Origin: Phenylobacterium sp.
GTDB taxonomy: Bacteria > Pseudomonadota > Alphaproteobacteria > Caulobacterales > Caulobacteraceae
DNA: 64,000 bases
Direction of reading: 5' to 3'
NCBI RefSeq assembly: GCF_013911965.1
Contig: NZ_JACESE010000015.1
Span: 35,336 to 99,335 of the forward strand
Made by a program: the position numbers and the translations under genes. How positions within the stretch are numbered: the stretch's first letter is position 1; every line of letters starts with the position of its first letter. This document shows positions 26,653-35,732 of the stretch, in pieces. Below the pieces are notes generated by a model. The model did not search any database. It had not been told where the DNA came from and saw only the letters and a list, made by a program, of their open reading frames with translations.

Positions 26653-27855
26653 ATGAACCTTGATTTCTCCCCCGAGGACGTCGCCTTCCGCGAGGAAGTC
26701 CGCGCCTTCATCGCCGAGAACTATCCGAAGGACCTGCGCGCCAAGCAGGAGAGCGGCGAGCCGCTGGGCCGCGACGACTATCTGGCCTGGCACAAGGTGC
26801 TGGCCAAGAAGGGTTGGGTCGCGCCCTCCTGGCCCAAGGAGCATGGCGGCACCGACTGGACGCCGACCCAGAAGTATATCTGGTCCGAGGAACAGGCCCG
26901 GGCCGACACCATCGCCGTCCTGCCCTTCGGCGTCAGCATGCTGGCCCCGGTGATCTACACCTTCGGCACCGAGGAGCAGAAGCAGCGCTTCCTGCCCGGC
27001 ATCTATAATGGCGACGTCTGGTGGTGCCAGGGCTACTCCGAGCCGGGCGCCGGCTCCGACCTCGCCTCGCTGAAGACCCGCGCCGAGCGGGTGAAGGGCG
27101 ACGACGGCAAGGAGTACTACATCGTCAACGGTCAGAAGACCTGGACCACGCTCGGCCAGTTCGCCGACTGGGGCTTCTTCCTCGTCCGCACCGATCCGGA
27201 CGCCAAGCCGCAGGCCGGCATCTCCTTCCTTCTGATCGACATGAAGAGCCCCGGCATCGAGGTTCGCCCGATCATCACCCTGGAGGGCGGCCACGAGGTC
27301 AACGACGTCTTCCTCGACAATGTGAAGGTGCCGGTGGAGAACCGCATTTTCCACGAGAACCAGGGCTGGACCTGCGCCAAGGCCCTGCTGGCCCACGAGC
27401 GCTCCGGCATCGCCGGCGTCGCGCGCTCCAAGCGCGGCCTGGAGCGGCTGCGCGAGATGGCGACCACCGAACAGAGCGATGTCGGCGGCCCCCTGCTGGC
27501 CGACCCCTTCTTCAAGCGGAAGGTGGCCGAGCTGGAGATCGACCTGACGGCGCTCGAGTTCACCGAGCTGCGGACGCTGGCCGGCGAATCCAGCGGCAAG
27601 GGCCCGGGTCCGGAATCCTCGATCCTCAAGATCAAGGGCACCGAGATCCAGCAGCGCCTGCAGGAACTGGCGCTCGAGGCCGCCGGCCACTACGGCGCGC
27701 CCTTCCTGCGCGACCTCGGCCACAACGCCAACATCGGCCCCGACTACGCCGAAGGCCTGGCGGGCGAGTACTTCAACGGCCGCAAGACCTCGATCTACGG
27801 CGGCTCCAACGAGATCCAGCGCAACATCATCGCCAAGATGGTGCTGGGTCTCTGA
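26653..27855 (+). CDS. acyl-CoA dehydrogenase
   Basis: A 400-residue flavoprotein that oxidises acyl-CoA to enoyl-CoA. Motifs: CQGYSEPGAGSDLASL (FAD/substrate loop), NGQKTWTT, and YGGSNEIQRNIIAKMVLGL at the C-terminus. The usual MCAD-type Glu of YEGT is Gly here, as in many actinobacterial and proteobacterial FadE-like enzymes. ATG at 26653 with AGGGAG upstream. A second acyl-CoA dehydrogenase gene follows 114 bases later and the two may form one enzyme. Confidence 0.92.
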   Translation: MNLDFSPEDVAFREEVRAFIAENYPKDLRAKQESGEPLGRDDYLAWHKVLAKKGWVAPSWPKEHGGTDWTPTQKYIWSEEQARADTIAVLPFGVSMLAPVIYTFGTEEQKQRFLPGIYNGDVWWCQGYSEPGAGSDLASLKTRAERVKGDDGKEYYIVNGQKTWTTLGQFADWGFFLVRTDPDAKPQAGISFLLIDMKSPGIEVRPIITLEGGHEVNDVFLDNVKVPVENRIFHENQGWTCAKALLAHERSGIAGVARSKRGLERLREMATTEQSDVGGPLLADPFFKRKVAELEIDLTALEFTELRTLAGESSGKGPGPESSILKIKGTEIQQRLQELALEAAGHYGAPFLRDLGHNANIGPDYAEGLAGEYFNGRKTSIYGGSNEIQRNIIAKMVLGL

Positions 27856-27872
27856 GGTGAACCCGGAAGACA

Positions 27873-27895
27873 CCCCTCCCTCTTGCGGGGAGGGG
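27873..27895. repeat. GC-rich intergenic hairpin
   Basis: CCCCTCCC (27873-27880) pairs with GGGAGGGG (27888-27895) across a 7-base loop, between the two acyl-CoA dehydrogenase genes. A close relative is present at 61464-61486, so this looks like a dispersed intergenic element that could also attenuate transcription. Confidence 0.6.
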
Positions 27896-27969
27896 CCCTT
27901 CGCTCTGCCTGAACCGAATTTCCAAAGCCCTCGCGACGTGCGCTGAAGGGCTCTGAAGGAGACCGCTCC

Positions 27970-29115
27970 ATGGACTTCAACTTCACCGACGAACAGTCGA
28001 TGCTGCGCGACACGGTCGCCAGCTACCTCTCCGACAACTACGGCTTCGATGCGCGGCGCGCGGCGATCAAGAGCGAGGCCGGCTGGCGGCCGGAGGTCTG
28101 GAAGGCCTTCGCCGAAGAGCTCGGCATCCTGGGGGCGCCCTTCTCCGAAGACCATGGCGGCCTGGGCGGCGGCGCGGTCGAGAACATGATCGTCATGGAG
28201 GAGTTCGGCAAAGCCCTGGTGGTCGAGCCTTATATGGGCACGGTCGTCATCGGCGGCGGCTTCATGAAGCATTCGGGCCACGCCGGCGCGGCTGACGTGA
28301 TCGGCAAGATCATCGCCGGCGAAGCCACCATCGCCTTCGCCTATGCCGAGCCCCAGGCCCGCTACGCCTGGCAGGACCTGAAGACCACGGCCAAGAAGGA
28401 CGGTTCCGGCTACGTCCTGAACGGCCAGAAGGCGGTCGTGATCGGCGCCCCCTGGGCCACCCACCTGATCGTCACCGCCCGCACCGGCGGCGGCCAGCGC
28501 GACGCGCAGGGCGTGTCGGTCTTCCTGGTGGAGAAGTCCGCCAAGGGCGTGACCACCCGCGACTATCCGACCGTCGATGGGCAGCGCGCCTCGGAAGTCA
28601 CCTTCGAGAACGTCTCCCTGCCGGCCGAGGCCCTGATCGGGACCGAAGGCCAGGGCCTGCCGCTCGTCGAGCAGGTGATGGACGAGGCCGTGGCCGCCAC
28701 CTGCGCCGAGGCCTGCGGCGTGCTGCGCCGGCTGCAGGAAGGGACGGTGGAGTACACCCGCACCCGCAAGCAGTTCGGCCAGCCGATCTCGGCCTTCCAG
28801 GTGCTGCAGCACCGCATGGTCGACATGTTCATCCAGCTCGAGCAGTCGATCTCGATGACCTACATGGCCACCATCCGTCTGTCGGAGGAGGCCGAGGCCC
28901 GCGCCAAGGCCGTCTCGGCGGCCAAGGTGCAGATCGGCAAGGCCTGCAAGTTCGTCGGCCAGAACGCCATCCAGCTGCACGGCGGCATGGGCATGACCGA
29001 CGAGATGGCCATCGGCCACTACTTCAAGCGCGCCACCATGATCGAGAGCGCCTTCGGCTCCACCGATCACCATCTGGCCCGCTACGAAGGCCTGTCGCTG
29101 GGCAAGGCGGCGTAG
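27970..29115 (+). CDS. acyl-CoA dehydrogenase (second subunit-like)
   Basis: A 381-residue acyl-CoA dehydrogenase-fold protein beginning MDFNFTDEQSMLRDTVASYL. Conserved elements include YAEPQARYAW, LNGQKAVVIGAP and LHGGMGMTDEMAIGHYFKR. The C-terminal region reads ESAFGSTDHHLARYEG and lacks the MCAD-like catalytic Glu motif. Paired genes of this kind encode the two halves of alpha2beta2 acyl-CoA dehydrogenases in steroid and related catabolism; that the upstream gene is its partner is inference. GAAGGAGA precedes the ATG. Confidence 0.9.
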   Translation: MDFNFTDEQSMLRDTVASYLSDNYGFDARRAAIKSEAGWRPEVWKAFAEELGILGAPFSEDHGGLGGGAVENMIVMEEFGKALVVEPYMGTVVIGGGFMKHSGHAGAADVIGKIIAGEATIAFAYAEPQARYAWQDLKTTAKKDGSGYVLNGQKAVVIGAPWATHLIVTARTGGGQRDAQGVSVFLVEKSAKGVTTRDYPTVDGQRASEVTFENVSLPAEALIGTEGQGLPLVEQVMDEAVAATCAEACGVLRRLQEGTVEYTRTRKQFGQPISAFQVLQHRMVDMFIQLEQSISMTYMATIRLSEEAEARAKAVSAAKVQIGKACKFVGQNAIQLHGGMGMTDEMAIGHYFKRATMIESAFGSTDHHLARYEGLSLGKAA

Positions 29116-29152
29116 CGACGGCGAAGGTCCCCCTCAGTCACCTGCGGTGACA

Positions 29153-29231
29153 GCTCCCCCTCGACGAGGGGGAGCATCTTGGCGCCGAGATCTCCTCAGC
29201 TGCTGAGCAGATCCTGCCCCTCGCCGAGGGG
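29153..29231. repeat. cluster of GC-rich palindromes
   Basis: Three adjacent palindromes fill the gap between the acyl-CoA dehydrogenase and the EamA gene. They are an 11-1-11 perfect palindrome (29153-29175), CTCAGC-T-GCTGAG (29195-29207) and CCCCTCG-C-CGAGGGG (29217-29231). The first and third share a CCCCTCG/CGAGGGG core, indicating a repeated intergenic element. Each can fold into a stable hairpin and may help end the upstream transcript. Confidence 0.65.
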
Positions 29232-29312
29232 GAGGCGGCCCGGAGGGCCGGAGGGGGCCGGCGCCCTCATTCGTCTTGCCTTGCGCGTGGGAAGCGCGCT
29301 TAAGGCGACGCC

Positions 29313-30206
29313 ATGGCCCTTCGCGACTTCGCCCTGCTCGTCCTCGTCTGTCTGATCTGGGCGACCAACAACATCATCTCGAAGTTCGTGGTGGCCGACC
29401 TCGCTGTGCCGCCGCTCTTCTACGCCGCCGTGCGCTTCGCCCTCGTGGCGGCGATCACGGCCCGCTGGCTGATCCCGGCCCCGCGCCCGCGCTGGCGGCT
29501 GGTCGTCGTCGCCCTGCTGATGGGCGGCGGCAACTTCGCGCTCCTCTTCATCGGGCTGCAGACGGCGACCGCCTCGGCCGCGGCCGTCGTCATCCAGCTC
29601 GGCGTGCCGATCACCACCGTGCTCTCCATGGTGATGCTGGGCGAACAGGTGCGCTGGCGGCGCGGCATCGGCATCGCGCTCACCCTGCTGGGCGCGCTGG
29701 CGGTCATGTGGGACCCGGGCGGCTTCGTGGTCTCCACCGGGCTGCTGTTCGTGGTCGCCGCCGCGTTCCTCGGGTCGCTCGGCGCGGTGATGATGAAGCA
29801 GATGCAGGGCGTGCGGCCGCTGCAGTTCCAGGCCTGGGTCGGCTTCGCCTCGGTCTGGCCGCTGGCGGCGCTCTCGCTGGCGGCGGAGCCGGGCGCCCTC
29901 CAGGCGGCGCTGGACGCCGGCTGGGCCTTCGTGGCCGCCGTGGTCTTCTCGGCGGTCATCGTCTCGGTCCTGGCCCACACGGCCTATTACGGCCTGATCC
30001 AGCGCTACGAGGCGAACCTGATCTCGCCGCTGACCCTGATGACGCCGCTGGCCACCATCGGCCTGGGCGTGGTGCTGATGAACGATCCCTTCGGTCCGCG
30101 CATGGTGGTCGGCACCATCGTGGCCCTGGCCGGGGTCCTGATCATCGCGCTTCGGCCCAACCAGGTCGCCCCCCTCTTGCTCGCCTGGCGCAACCGCGCC
30201 CAATAA
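29313..30206 (+). CDS. EamA/DMT-family transporter
   Basis: A 297-residue inner-membrane protein with ten predicted transmembrane segments in two homologous EamA halves (first half starts LLVLVCLIWATNNIISKFVV; the second includes GLLFVVAAAFLGSLGAVMMKQ). DMT-family carriers of this kind usually export amino acids or other small metabolites. The substrate is not identifiable. The amidase gene follows after 4 bases, so the two are co-transcribed. Confidence 0.9.
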   Translation: MALRDFALLVLVCLIWATNNIISKFVVADLAVPPLFYAAVRFALVAAITARWLIPAPRPRWRLVVVALLMGGGNFALLFIGLQTATASAAAVVIQLGVPITTVLSMVMLGEQVRWRRGIGIALTLLGALAVMWDPGGFVVSTGLLFVVAAAFLGSLGAVMMKQMQGVRPLQFQAWVGFASVWPLAALSLAAEPGALQAALDAGWAFVAAVVFSAVIVSVLAHTAYYGLIQRYEANLISPLTLMTPLATIGLGVVLMNDPFGPRMVVGTIVALAGVLIIALRPNQVAPLLLAWRNRAQ

Positions 30207-30210
30207 GGCC

Positions 30211-30930
30211 ATGGACATCATCCCGGCCCCGTCGCCCAACTTCAACGAGCGGCACGTTCCCCCCGACCTGATCGTGCTCCACTACACCGGCATGGCGACC
30301 GGGCAGGGGGCGCTGGACCGCCTGCGCGATCCGGAGGCCAAGGTCAGCTCCCACTATCTGGTGGAGGAGGACGGGCGGATCTTCTCGCTGGTGGCCGAGG
30401 AGCGGCGCGCCTGGCATGCGGGCGTCTCCTTCTGGAAGGGCGAGACCGACGTCAACGGCCGCTCCATCGGGATCGAGATCGTCAATCCCGGCCACGACCT
30501 GGGCTACCGGCCGTTTCCCGAAGCGCAGATCGCCGCGGTCATCGATCTCATCGCCGACATCCGCACCCGCTGGATGGTGACCGACGCCCGCATCATCGGC
30601 CATTCCGACGTGGCGCCCTCGCGCAAGATCGATCCGGGCGAGCTCTTCCCCTGGAGGCGGCTCGCCGAGGCCGGCCATGGCCTGTGGGTCGAGCCGCCGC
30701 CGGCGCCCGGCCCGGCCCTGGCCGAGGGCGAGGAGGGGGCGGGCGTCTTCGCCCTCCAGGCCGGACTGACGCGCCTGGGCTACGACTGCGCGCCGTCAGG
30801 CCGCTTCGACGCCGGCACCGCCACCATCGTTAGCGCCTTCCAGCGCCACTGGCGGCCGGAGAAGGTGGACGGCGTGGCCGACGGCGAGACGCGGGCCCGG
30901 CTGATCGCGCTTCTGCGGGCGGCGGCCTGA
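30211..30930 (+). CDS. N-acetylmuramoyl-L-alanine amidase (AmiD-like) with peptidoglycan-binding domain
   Basis: A 239-residue protein. The Amidase_2 domain (about 15-150) has the Zn ligands His24 (VLHYTG), His131 and Asp141 (GHSDVAPSRKIDPG). A C-terminal PG_binding_1 domain (about 170-235; FALQAGLTRLGYDCAPSGRFD) follows. It would cut the amide between muramic acid and the stem peptide, for cell-wall recycling or turnover. No signal peptide or lipobox is evident, so it may act in the cytoplasm on anhydro-muropeptides. Its stop overlaps the next start by one base. Confidence 0.92.
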   Translation: MDIIPAPSPNFNERHVPPDLIVLHYTGMATGQGALDRLRDPEAKVSSHYLVEEDGRIFSLVAEERRAWHAGVSFWKGETDVNGRSIGIEIVNPGHDLGYRPFPEAQIAAVIDLIADIRTRWMVTDARIIGHSDVAPSRKIDPGELFPWRRLAEAGHGLWVEPPPAPGPALAEGEEGAGVFALQAGLTRLGYDCAPSGRFDAGTATIVSAFQRHWRPEKVDGVADGETRARLIALLRAAA

Positions 30931-31538
30931 TGCATCCGGCGGCGAGCTTCCGCCCGGAGGGGCGAGAGGCGCTGCTGGCGCACCTCGCCAGCCATCCCTT
31001 CGTCGCCGTCTTCGCCGTGGCGGAGGCGGGGCCGCGGGTGGCGCATTCGCCGGCCGTCGTGCGAACGGGCGGGGGAGGGCTCGCCCTCGATTTCCACCTG
31101 TCGCGAAGCAACGGCCTGACGGCGACCTTCGCCGCCGGCGCGCCGGCCCTGGCCGTGTCGCAGGGGCCGGACGCCTATGTCAGCCCCGACTGGTACGAAC
31201 TGGCCGACCAGGTCCCCACCTGGAACTATGTCGCCGTCGAGGCCGAGGGCGACGTCTCGCCCCTGGACGAGGCGGGCCTCGTCGCTCTGCTGGACGATCT
31301 CTCCGCCCAGGAGGAGGCGCGGCTCGCGCCAAAGCCGCCCTGGACGCGGGGCAAGATGTCGCCCGGACGGTTCGAGGCCATGCTGCGGGGGATCCAGGGC
31401 TTCCGGCTGCAGGTCCGCCGGCTCGAGGGAACCTTCAAGCTCTCCCAGAACAAGCCGCCCGGCGAACGGGCCCGGGTGGCCGAAGCCCTCGCGGGGCGCC
31501 CGATCGCGCGACTGATGGGCCGCGGCGCCTCCGACTGA
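30930..31538 (+). CDS. FMN-binding negative transcriptional regulator-like protein (PaiB family)
   Basis: A 202-residue PaiB-like protein with a split-barrel FMN-binding fold. Typical elements are MHPAASFRPE at the start, YVSPDWYE, VPTWNYVAVEAEG, and GFRLQVRRLEGTFKLSQNK near the end. In Bacillus PaiB influences sporulation and protease genes; a regulatory role here is unproven. The start overlaps the amidase stop by one base. The rnpB promoter begins just after its stop. Confidence 0.88.
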   Translation: MHPAASFRPEGREALLAHLASHPFVAVFAVAEAGPRVAHSPAVVRTGGGGLALDFHLSRSNGLTATFAAGAPALAVSQGPDAYVSPDWYELADQVPTWNYVAVEAEGDVSPLDEAGLVALLDDLSAQEEARLAPKPPWTRGKMSPGRFEAMLRGIQGFRLQVRRLEGTFKLSQNKPPGERARVAEALAGRPIARLMGRGASD

Positions 31539-31543
31539 CACAC

Positions 31544-31575
31544 TTGACCGCGGGCGGGCGGGCGCTCACTTATCG
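31544..31575 (+). promoter_or_regulatory. probable rnpB promoter
   Basis: TTGACC (31544-31549) provides a good -35 element. The -10 is poorly defined, with GCTCACTTATC at 31564-31574 as the candidate, ending just before the predicted RNA 5' end at about 31579. The -35 element supports the call; the -10 is weak. Confidence 0.5.
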
Positions 31576-31578
31576 CGG

Positions 31579-31987
<409 letters not shown>

Positions 31988-32033
31988 ATCACCCTTCCAC
32001 ACCCAAGCGTTCGCGCCGGACTATACTTAACGT

Positions 32034-32048
32034 GTTCCGTGTATGTTC
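32034..32048. promoter_or_regulatory. LexA box upstream of mraZ
   Basis: GTTC-CGTGTAT-GTTC is a perfect match to the alphaproteobacterial SOS box GTTC-N7-GTTC. A TATACT element at 32022-32027, a possible -10, lies just upstream, so LexA bound here could block a promoter that feeds the dcw cluster. It is 205 bases before the mraZ start. Confidence 0.72.
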
Positions 32049-32067
32049 TGTGGAATGTTTACCAGCG

Positions 32068-32124
32068 TTAACCATAATTCAGGTGCGACATCTTTGGTTT
32101 CTGCGGTTTTGGGCCAGTAGAGTC
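32068..32124. promoter_or_regulatory. CtrA half-site and CcrM site in the mraZ leader
   Basis: TTAACCAT (32068-32075) matches the Caulobacter CtrA half-site, and GAGTC (32120-32124) is a GANTC methylation site. Both lie in the relatively AT-rich leader between rnpB and mraZ. Short motifs like these can occur by chance, so the call is suggestive only. Nothing else recognisable was seen in the 265-base leader apart from the LexA box. Confidence 0.4.
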
Positions 32125-32252
32125 ATTGCGGCCCAATTCGTCCCATGTTAACCCAATTCCTGTTCGCTAGGGGCGGGCAAGCCCTGTGCGCGCCGCGCTG
32201 CGGGGAGGTCTGGGCGGCGGTCTTGGATCGCGGGAGAGGGTGTCGAACCGGG

Positions 32253-32723
32253 ATGTTCGTCTCGACGTTCGAAAAGCAGCTGGACGCCAAGCGCCGCCTC
32301 GTGGTGCCGCAGGAGTTCCGCGCCCTGGTCTCCGGGCCCTTCGACGGCGTCGTCTGCTTCCCCTCCATCGAGGCCGACTGCATCGAGGGGGGCGGCAAGG
32401 CCCTGTTCGACCGCTACGCCGGCCTGATCGAGGAGCTGGAGTTCGGCGACCCCCTGCGCTCGGCGCTGGAGACGTCGGTGCTCGGCGGCATGGCCCGCAT
32501 GTCCTTCGACACAGCTGGCCGCATCACCCTGCCGGAAAGCCTCTGCGACATGTTCGGCCTGACCGACTGGGTCGTCATCGTCGGCCTGGGCGACCGGTTC
32601 CAGATCTGGCAACGCGAGGCCTTCCAGGCGCACCGCGCCGCCCAGCGCGAACTGGCCCGCGAAGGCCTGGCCAAGCTGCGCGCCGACCAGCGGGCCGCGC
32701 GGCTCGCCGCGGGAGCGGCCTGA
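32253..32723 (+). CDS. mraZ: division/cell-wall cluster transcriptional regulator MraZ
   Basis: A 156-residue protein with two AbrB-like MraZ domains. The chain starts [19 protein letters not shown] and the second copy contains [12 protein letters not shown]. MraZ forms rings that bind repeats in its own promoter and represses the dcw cluster. An ATG at 32145 would add an atypical 36-residue extension, so 32253 was chosen. The stop codon shares a base with the rsmH start. Confidence 0.95.
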   Translation: MFVSTFEKQLDAKRRLVVPQEFRALVSGPFDGVVCFPSIEADCIEGGGKALFDRYAGLIEELEFGDPLRSALETSVLGGMARMSFDTAGRITLPESLCDMFGLTDWVVIVGLGDRFQIWQREAFQAHRAAQRELAREGLAKLRADQRAARLAAGAA

Positions 32724-33655
32724 TGAGCGCGCCCCACGTTTCCGTCCTCCTGGCGGAGGTGGTCCACGCCCTGGCGATCGCGCCGGGCGAGACGATCATC
32801 GACGGCACCTTCGGCGCCGGCGGCTACGCCCGCGCCTTCCTGGCGGCCGGGGCCCATGTGGTGGCCTTCGATCGCGACCCGTCCGCCGCCCGCTTCGCCG
32901 CCGATCTGCCGGCCGACCGTTTCCGCCTGGTCTGCGCGCGCTTTTCCGAAATGGACGAGGTGCTGGGCGAGGGCGCCGTCGACGGCGTGGCGCTCGACCT
33001 GGGCGTCTCCTCCATGCAGCTCGACGAGGCCGATCGCGGCTTCTCCTTCCTGCGCGACGGTCCGCTGGACATGCGCATGGGCGATGCGGGCGAGACCGCC
33101 GCCGATCTGGTCAACACCGCCGAGCCGGAGGACCTGGCCCGCATCCTCTGGGTCTATGGCGAGGAGAAGAAGTCCCGCCGCATCGCCGGCGCCATCGCGC
33201 GGCGCCGGCAGGAGCAGCCCTTCACCCGCACCGGCGAACTGGCCGACTTCATCGAGGGCGTGCTGGGCGGCCGTCGCGGCGCCAAGGTGCATCCGGCGAC
33301 GCGGTCCTTCCAGGCCTTGCGCATCGCGGTCAATGACGAGCTCGGCGAGCTGGAGGCCGGCCTCGCCGCTGCAGAGCGCGTGCTGAAGCCTGGCGGGCGT
33401 CTGGCGGTGGTGACCTTCCATTCGCTGGAAGACCGCATCGTGAAGGCCTTCCTGACGGAAAGGGCCGGGCGCACCCCTGCGGCGTCGCGGCATCTGCCGC
33501 CCAGCGTCGACTCGCGCGATCCGAGCTTCGAGCTGCTCTTCAACGGCGCCCGGTCGCCGGGCGAGGCTGAGGTCGAGGCCAACCCCCGGGCGCGTTCGGC
33601 CAAGCTGCGCGCGGCCGTTCGCACCCATGCCCCCGTCTGGAGCCAAGCGGCATGA
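32723..33655 (+). CDS. rsmH: 16S rRNA m4C1402 methyltransferase RsmH (MraW)
   Basis: A 310-residue SAM-dependent methyltransferase that modifies N4 of C1402 in 16S rRNA. The SAM-binding stretch is [41 protein letters not shown] and [12 protein letters not shown] are strongly conserved family motifs. The ATG overlaps the mraZ stop by one base and its own stop overlaps ftsL by 4 bases, so all are coupled. Confidence 0.97.
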   Translation: MSAPHVSVLLAEVVHALAIAPGETIIDGTFGAGGYARAFLAAGAHVVAFDRDPSAARFAADLPADRFRLVCARFSEMDEVLGEGAVDGVALDLGVSSMQLDEADRGFSFLRDGPLDMRMGDAGETAADLVNTAEPEDLARILWVYGEEKKSRRIAGAIARRRQEQPFTRTGELADFIEGVLGGRRGAKVHPATRSFQALRIAVNDELGELEAGLAAAERVLKPGGRLAVVTFHSLEDRIVKAFLTERAGRTPAASRHLPPSVDSRDPSFELLFNGARSPGEAEVEANPRARSAKLRAAVRTHAPVWSQAA

Positions 33656-33975
33656 GCCTCCTTCAGCGCAAGGTCCGCGGTTTCCGCCTGATCGACGTGG
33701 TCGCCTTCAGCCTGCTCGTGCTGCTGGTGATGAGCGTCTATCTGGCCAAGACCATGGCCAGCCGCGAGCGGGCCGAGATCAGCCGCGTCGAGCGCCAGAT
33801 CGCGGCGGAGAAGTCGCGCATCCGCCTGCTGGAGGCCGAGGTCGCCCACCTGGAGCAGCCGGCGCGCATCGAGCATCTGTCGACCACCTATCTCGAAATG
33901 GGCCCCGTCGAGGCCGAACGCGAGGCGACCCCGGACACCCTCTTCCAGGTGGCCCGGCCGGAGGCGCGCCCATGA
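33652..33975 (+). CDS. ftsL: cell division protein FtsL
   Basis: A 107-residue bitopic membrane protein. One transmembrane segment (about 15-31, [19 protein letters not shown]) is followed by a periplasmic coiled coil (about 35-67). FtsL works with FtsB and FtsQ to activate FtsWI at the septum. Sequence conservation is low in this family, but size, topology and position between rsmH and ftsI are diagnostic. It overlaps both neighbours by 4 bases. Confidence 0.88.
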   Translation: MSLLQRKVRGFRLIDVVAFSLLVLLVMSVYLAKTMASRERAEISRVERQIAAEKSRIRLLEAEVAHLEQPARIEHLSTTYLEMGPVEAEREATPDTLFQVARPEARP

Positions 33976-35732
33976 CCGCCCAGGGCGTCGTCCAGCGCCG
34001 GTTCCCCTTCGGCCTCCGTTGGCTCGGCCAGTTCTTCTGGCGGCTGGAGCACGCCTTCGAGCGCGCCCGGGCTTCGGGCAAGGTCGAGGACGACACGCGC
34101 ATCCGCATCTTCGCCGTGATGCTCGCCTTCGGCCTCGGCTTCTGCGCCCTGGCGATCGGCGCCACCCATGCGGCCCTGTTCTCCGAGGCGAGCCGGGGCG
34201 GCGGGGTCGGCTGGGTCTCCGAGCAGGCGCGCGCCGACGTGGTCGACCGCGAAGGCCGGCTGCTGGCCGCCGATCTGCTGCACTACGGGCTCTATGTGGA
34301 CCCGGCCGAGGTCTGGGACGTGGCCGCCACCCGCCAGGCCCTGGCCAAGGCGCTTCCGGAGGTGAGCCTGGACCGTCTCGACCGGGCCCTGTCCGGCGAC
34401 CGGCGGGTCTTCCTGACCGGCGGCATGACGCCGGTGGAGAAGGCGGCCGTCCATCGGCTGGGCCTGCCGGGGATCTCCTTCGAGCCCGAGCAGAAGCGGG
34501 TCTATCCGCTGGAGGCCACCGCCTCGCACCTGATCGGCTTCGCCGACACCGGCGGCAAGGGCCTGGCCGGCGCCGAACTGGCGCTGAACGACGACATCAA
34601 GGCGCTCGCGGGCGGCAAGGGTGAGGTGGCGCTGTCCATCGACCTGCGCGTCCAGGCGGCGCTGGAGGACGAGGTGCGCAAGGCTGCGCTGACCTATGGC
34701 CCCAAGGGCGCGGTCGGCATCGTCGCCAACGTCCACACCGGTGAGATCCTGGGCCTGGCCAGCTATCCCGATTTCGACCCGAACGATCCCGGCGGGGCCT
34801 CGGCCGAGCAGCGGCTGAACCGCGCGGCCTCGACGGTCTATGAGATGGGCTCGACCTTCAAGGCGTTCACCGTCGCCATCGGGCTGGACACCGGCGTGGC
34901 CACCATGGCCTCGACCTTCGACGCCCGCGAACCGTACAAGCTCGGCTATCGGACGATCCACGACTATCACGCCTCGCGGAAGATCCTGTCGCTGGTGGAG
35001 GTGTTCCAGCACTCTTCCAACATCGGCACGGCCAAGCTCGCCGTCGGCGTCGGCCCGCAGCGGCTGAGCCACTATTTCGAGGCGCTCGGCCTGACCGAGA
35101 AGGCGCCGATCGAGCTGGCGGAGTCCGCCTCGCCCCTGACGCCCAAGGTGTGGAACGAGGACGCCGTGGCCTCCACCTCGTTCGGCCACGGGATGAATGT
35201 CACACCCCTGGCCCTGACTCGCGCCATGCTGCCCCTCCTGAACGGAGGAAAGCTGTTGCCATTGACCATCCGCAAGCTTGAGCCGGGTCAGGCGCCCGCC
35301 GGCCGGCGCGTCCTGTCGGAAACCACATCGGCCCAGATGCTGCAGATCATGCGCGCCAACGTCACCGGCGGCTCCGGCGGCAAGGCCGACGTGCCCGGCC
35401 TGAGCGTCGGCGGCAAGACCGGCACCGGCGAGAAGTACGACCCCGCCATCCGCGGCTACAACGGCAAGCGGCAGGTGTCCTCCTTCGCCGCCGTCTTCCC
35501 GACCGACGGCCCGCTGGAGAACGACCGCTACTTCGTCCTCGTCCTGCTGGACGAGCCGCACGGCACGCCGGAGACCTTCGGCTATTCCACCGGCGGCTGG
35601 GTCGCCGCCCCGGCGGTGGGAAACACCATCGCCCGCATCGCCCCCTTCCTGGGCGTGCAGCGTCATATCGGGCCGCTGGCCGAGCAGCCGCGCCTGGCCT
35701 CGGCCGACGCCCTGGACGGAGGCGGCCGCTGA
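33972..35732 (+). CDS. ftsI: peptidoglycan D,D-transpeptidase FtsI (PBP3)
   Basis: A 586-residue class B penicillin-binding protein that cross-links septal peptidoglycan. It has a cytoplasmic tail, one transmembrane segment (about 44-65), a pedestal domain and a transpeptidase domain. The active-site motifs are SxxK at 294-297 (STFK), SSN at 348-350 and KTG at 482-484 (GGKTGTGEKYD). It starts at the ATGA overlap with ftsL, and its stop overlaps murE by one base. Confidence 0.96.
   Translation: MTAQGVVQRRFPFGLRWLGQFFWRLEHAFERARASGKVEDDTRIRIFAVMLAFGLGFCALAIGATHAALFSEASRGGGVGWVSEQARADVVDREGRLLAADLLHYGLYVDPAEVWDVAATRQALAKALPEVSLDRLDRALSGDRRVFLTGGMTPVEKAAVHRLGLPGISFEPEQKRVYPLEATASHLIGFADTGGKGLAGAELALNDDIKALAGGKGEVALSIDLRVQAALEDEVRKAALTYGPKGAVGIVANVHTGEILGLASYPDFDPNDPGGASAEQRLNRAASTVYEMGSTFKAFTVAIGLDTGVATMASTFDAREPYKLGYRTIHDYHASRKILSLVEVFQHSSNIGTAKLAVGVGPQRLSHYFEALGLTEKAPIELAESASPLTPKVWNEDAVASTSFGHGMNVTPLALTRAMLPLLNGGKLLPLTIRKLEPGQAPAGRRVLSETTSAQMLQIMRANVTGGSGGKADVPGLSVGGKTGTGEKYDPAIRGYNGKRQVSSFAAVFPTDGPLENDRYFVLVLLDEPHGTPETFGYSTGGWVAAPAVGNTIARIAPFLGVQRHIGPLAEQPRLASADALDGGGR

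Noticed and set aside
29153-29231. Palindromes as attachment site or insertion sequence ends
   Set aside because: No transposase or integrase nearby and no direct repeats flanking them; better explained as intergenic repeats.
32058-32071. TTTA...TTAA as a full CtrA site in the mraZ leader
   Set aside because: The spacing is 6, not the required 7; only the TTAACCAT half-site is kept.
32145-32723. Upstream ATG for mraZ at 32145
   Set aside because: It adds 36 residues not found in MraZ proteins; the conserved MFVSTF start is at 32253.
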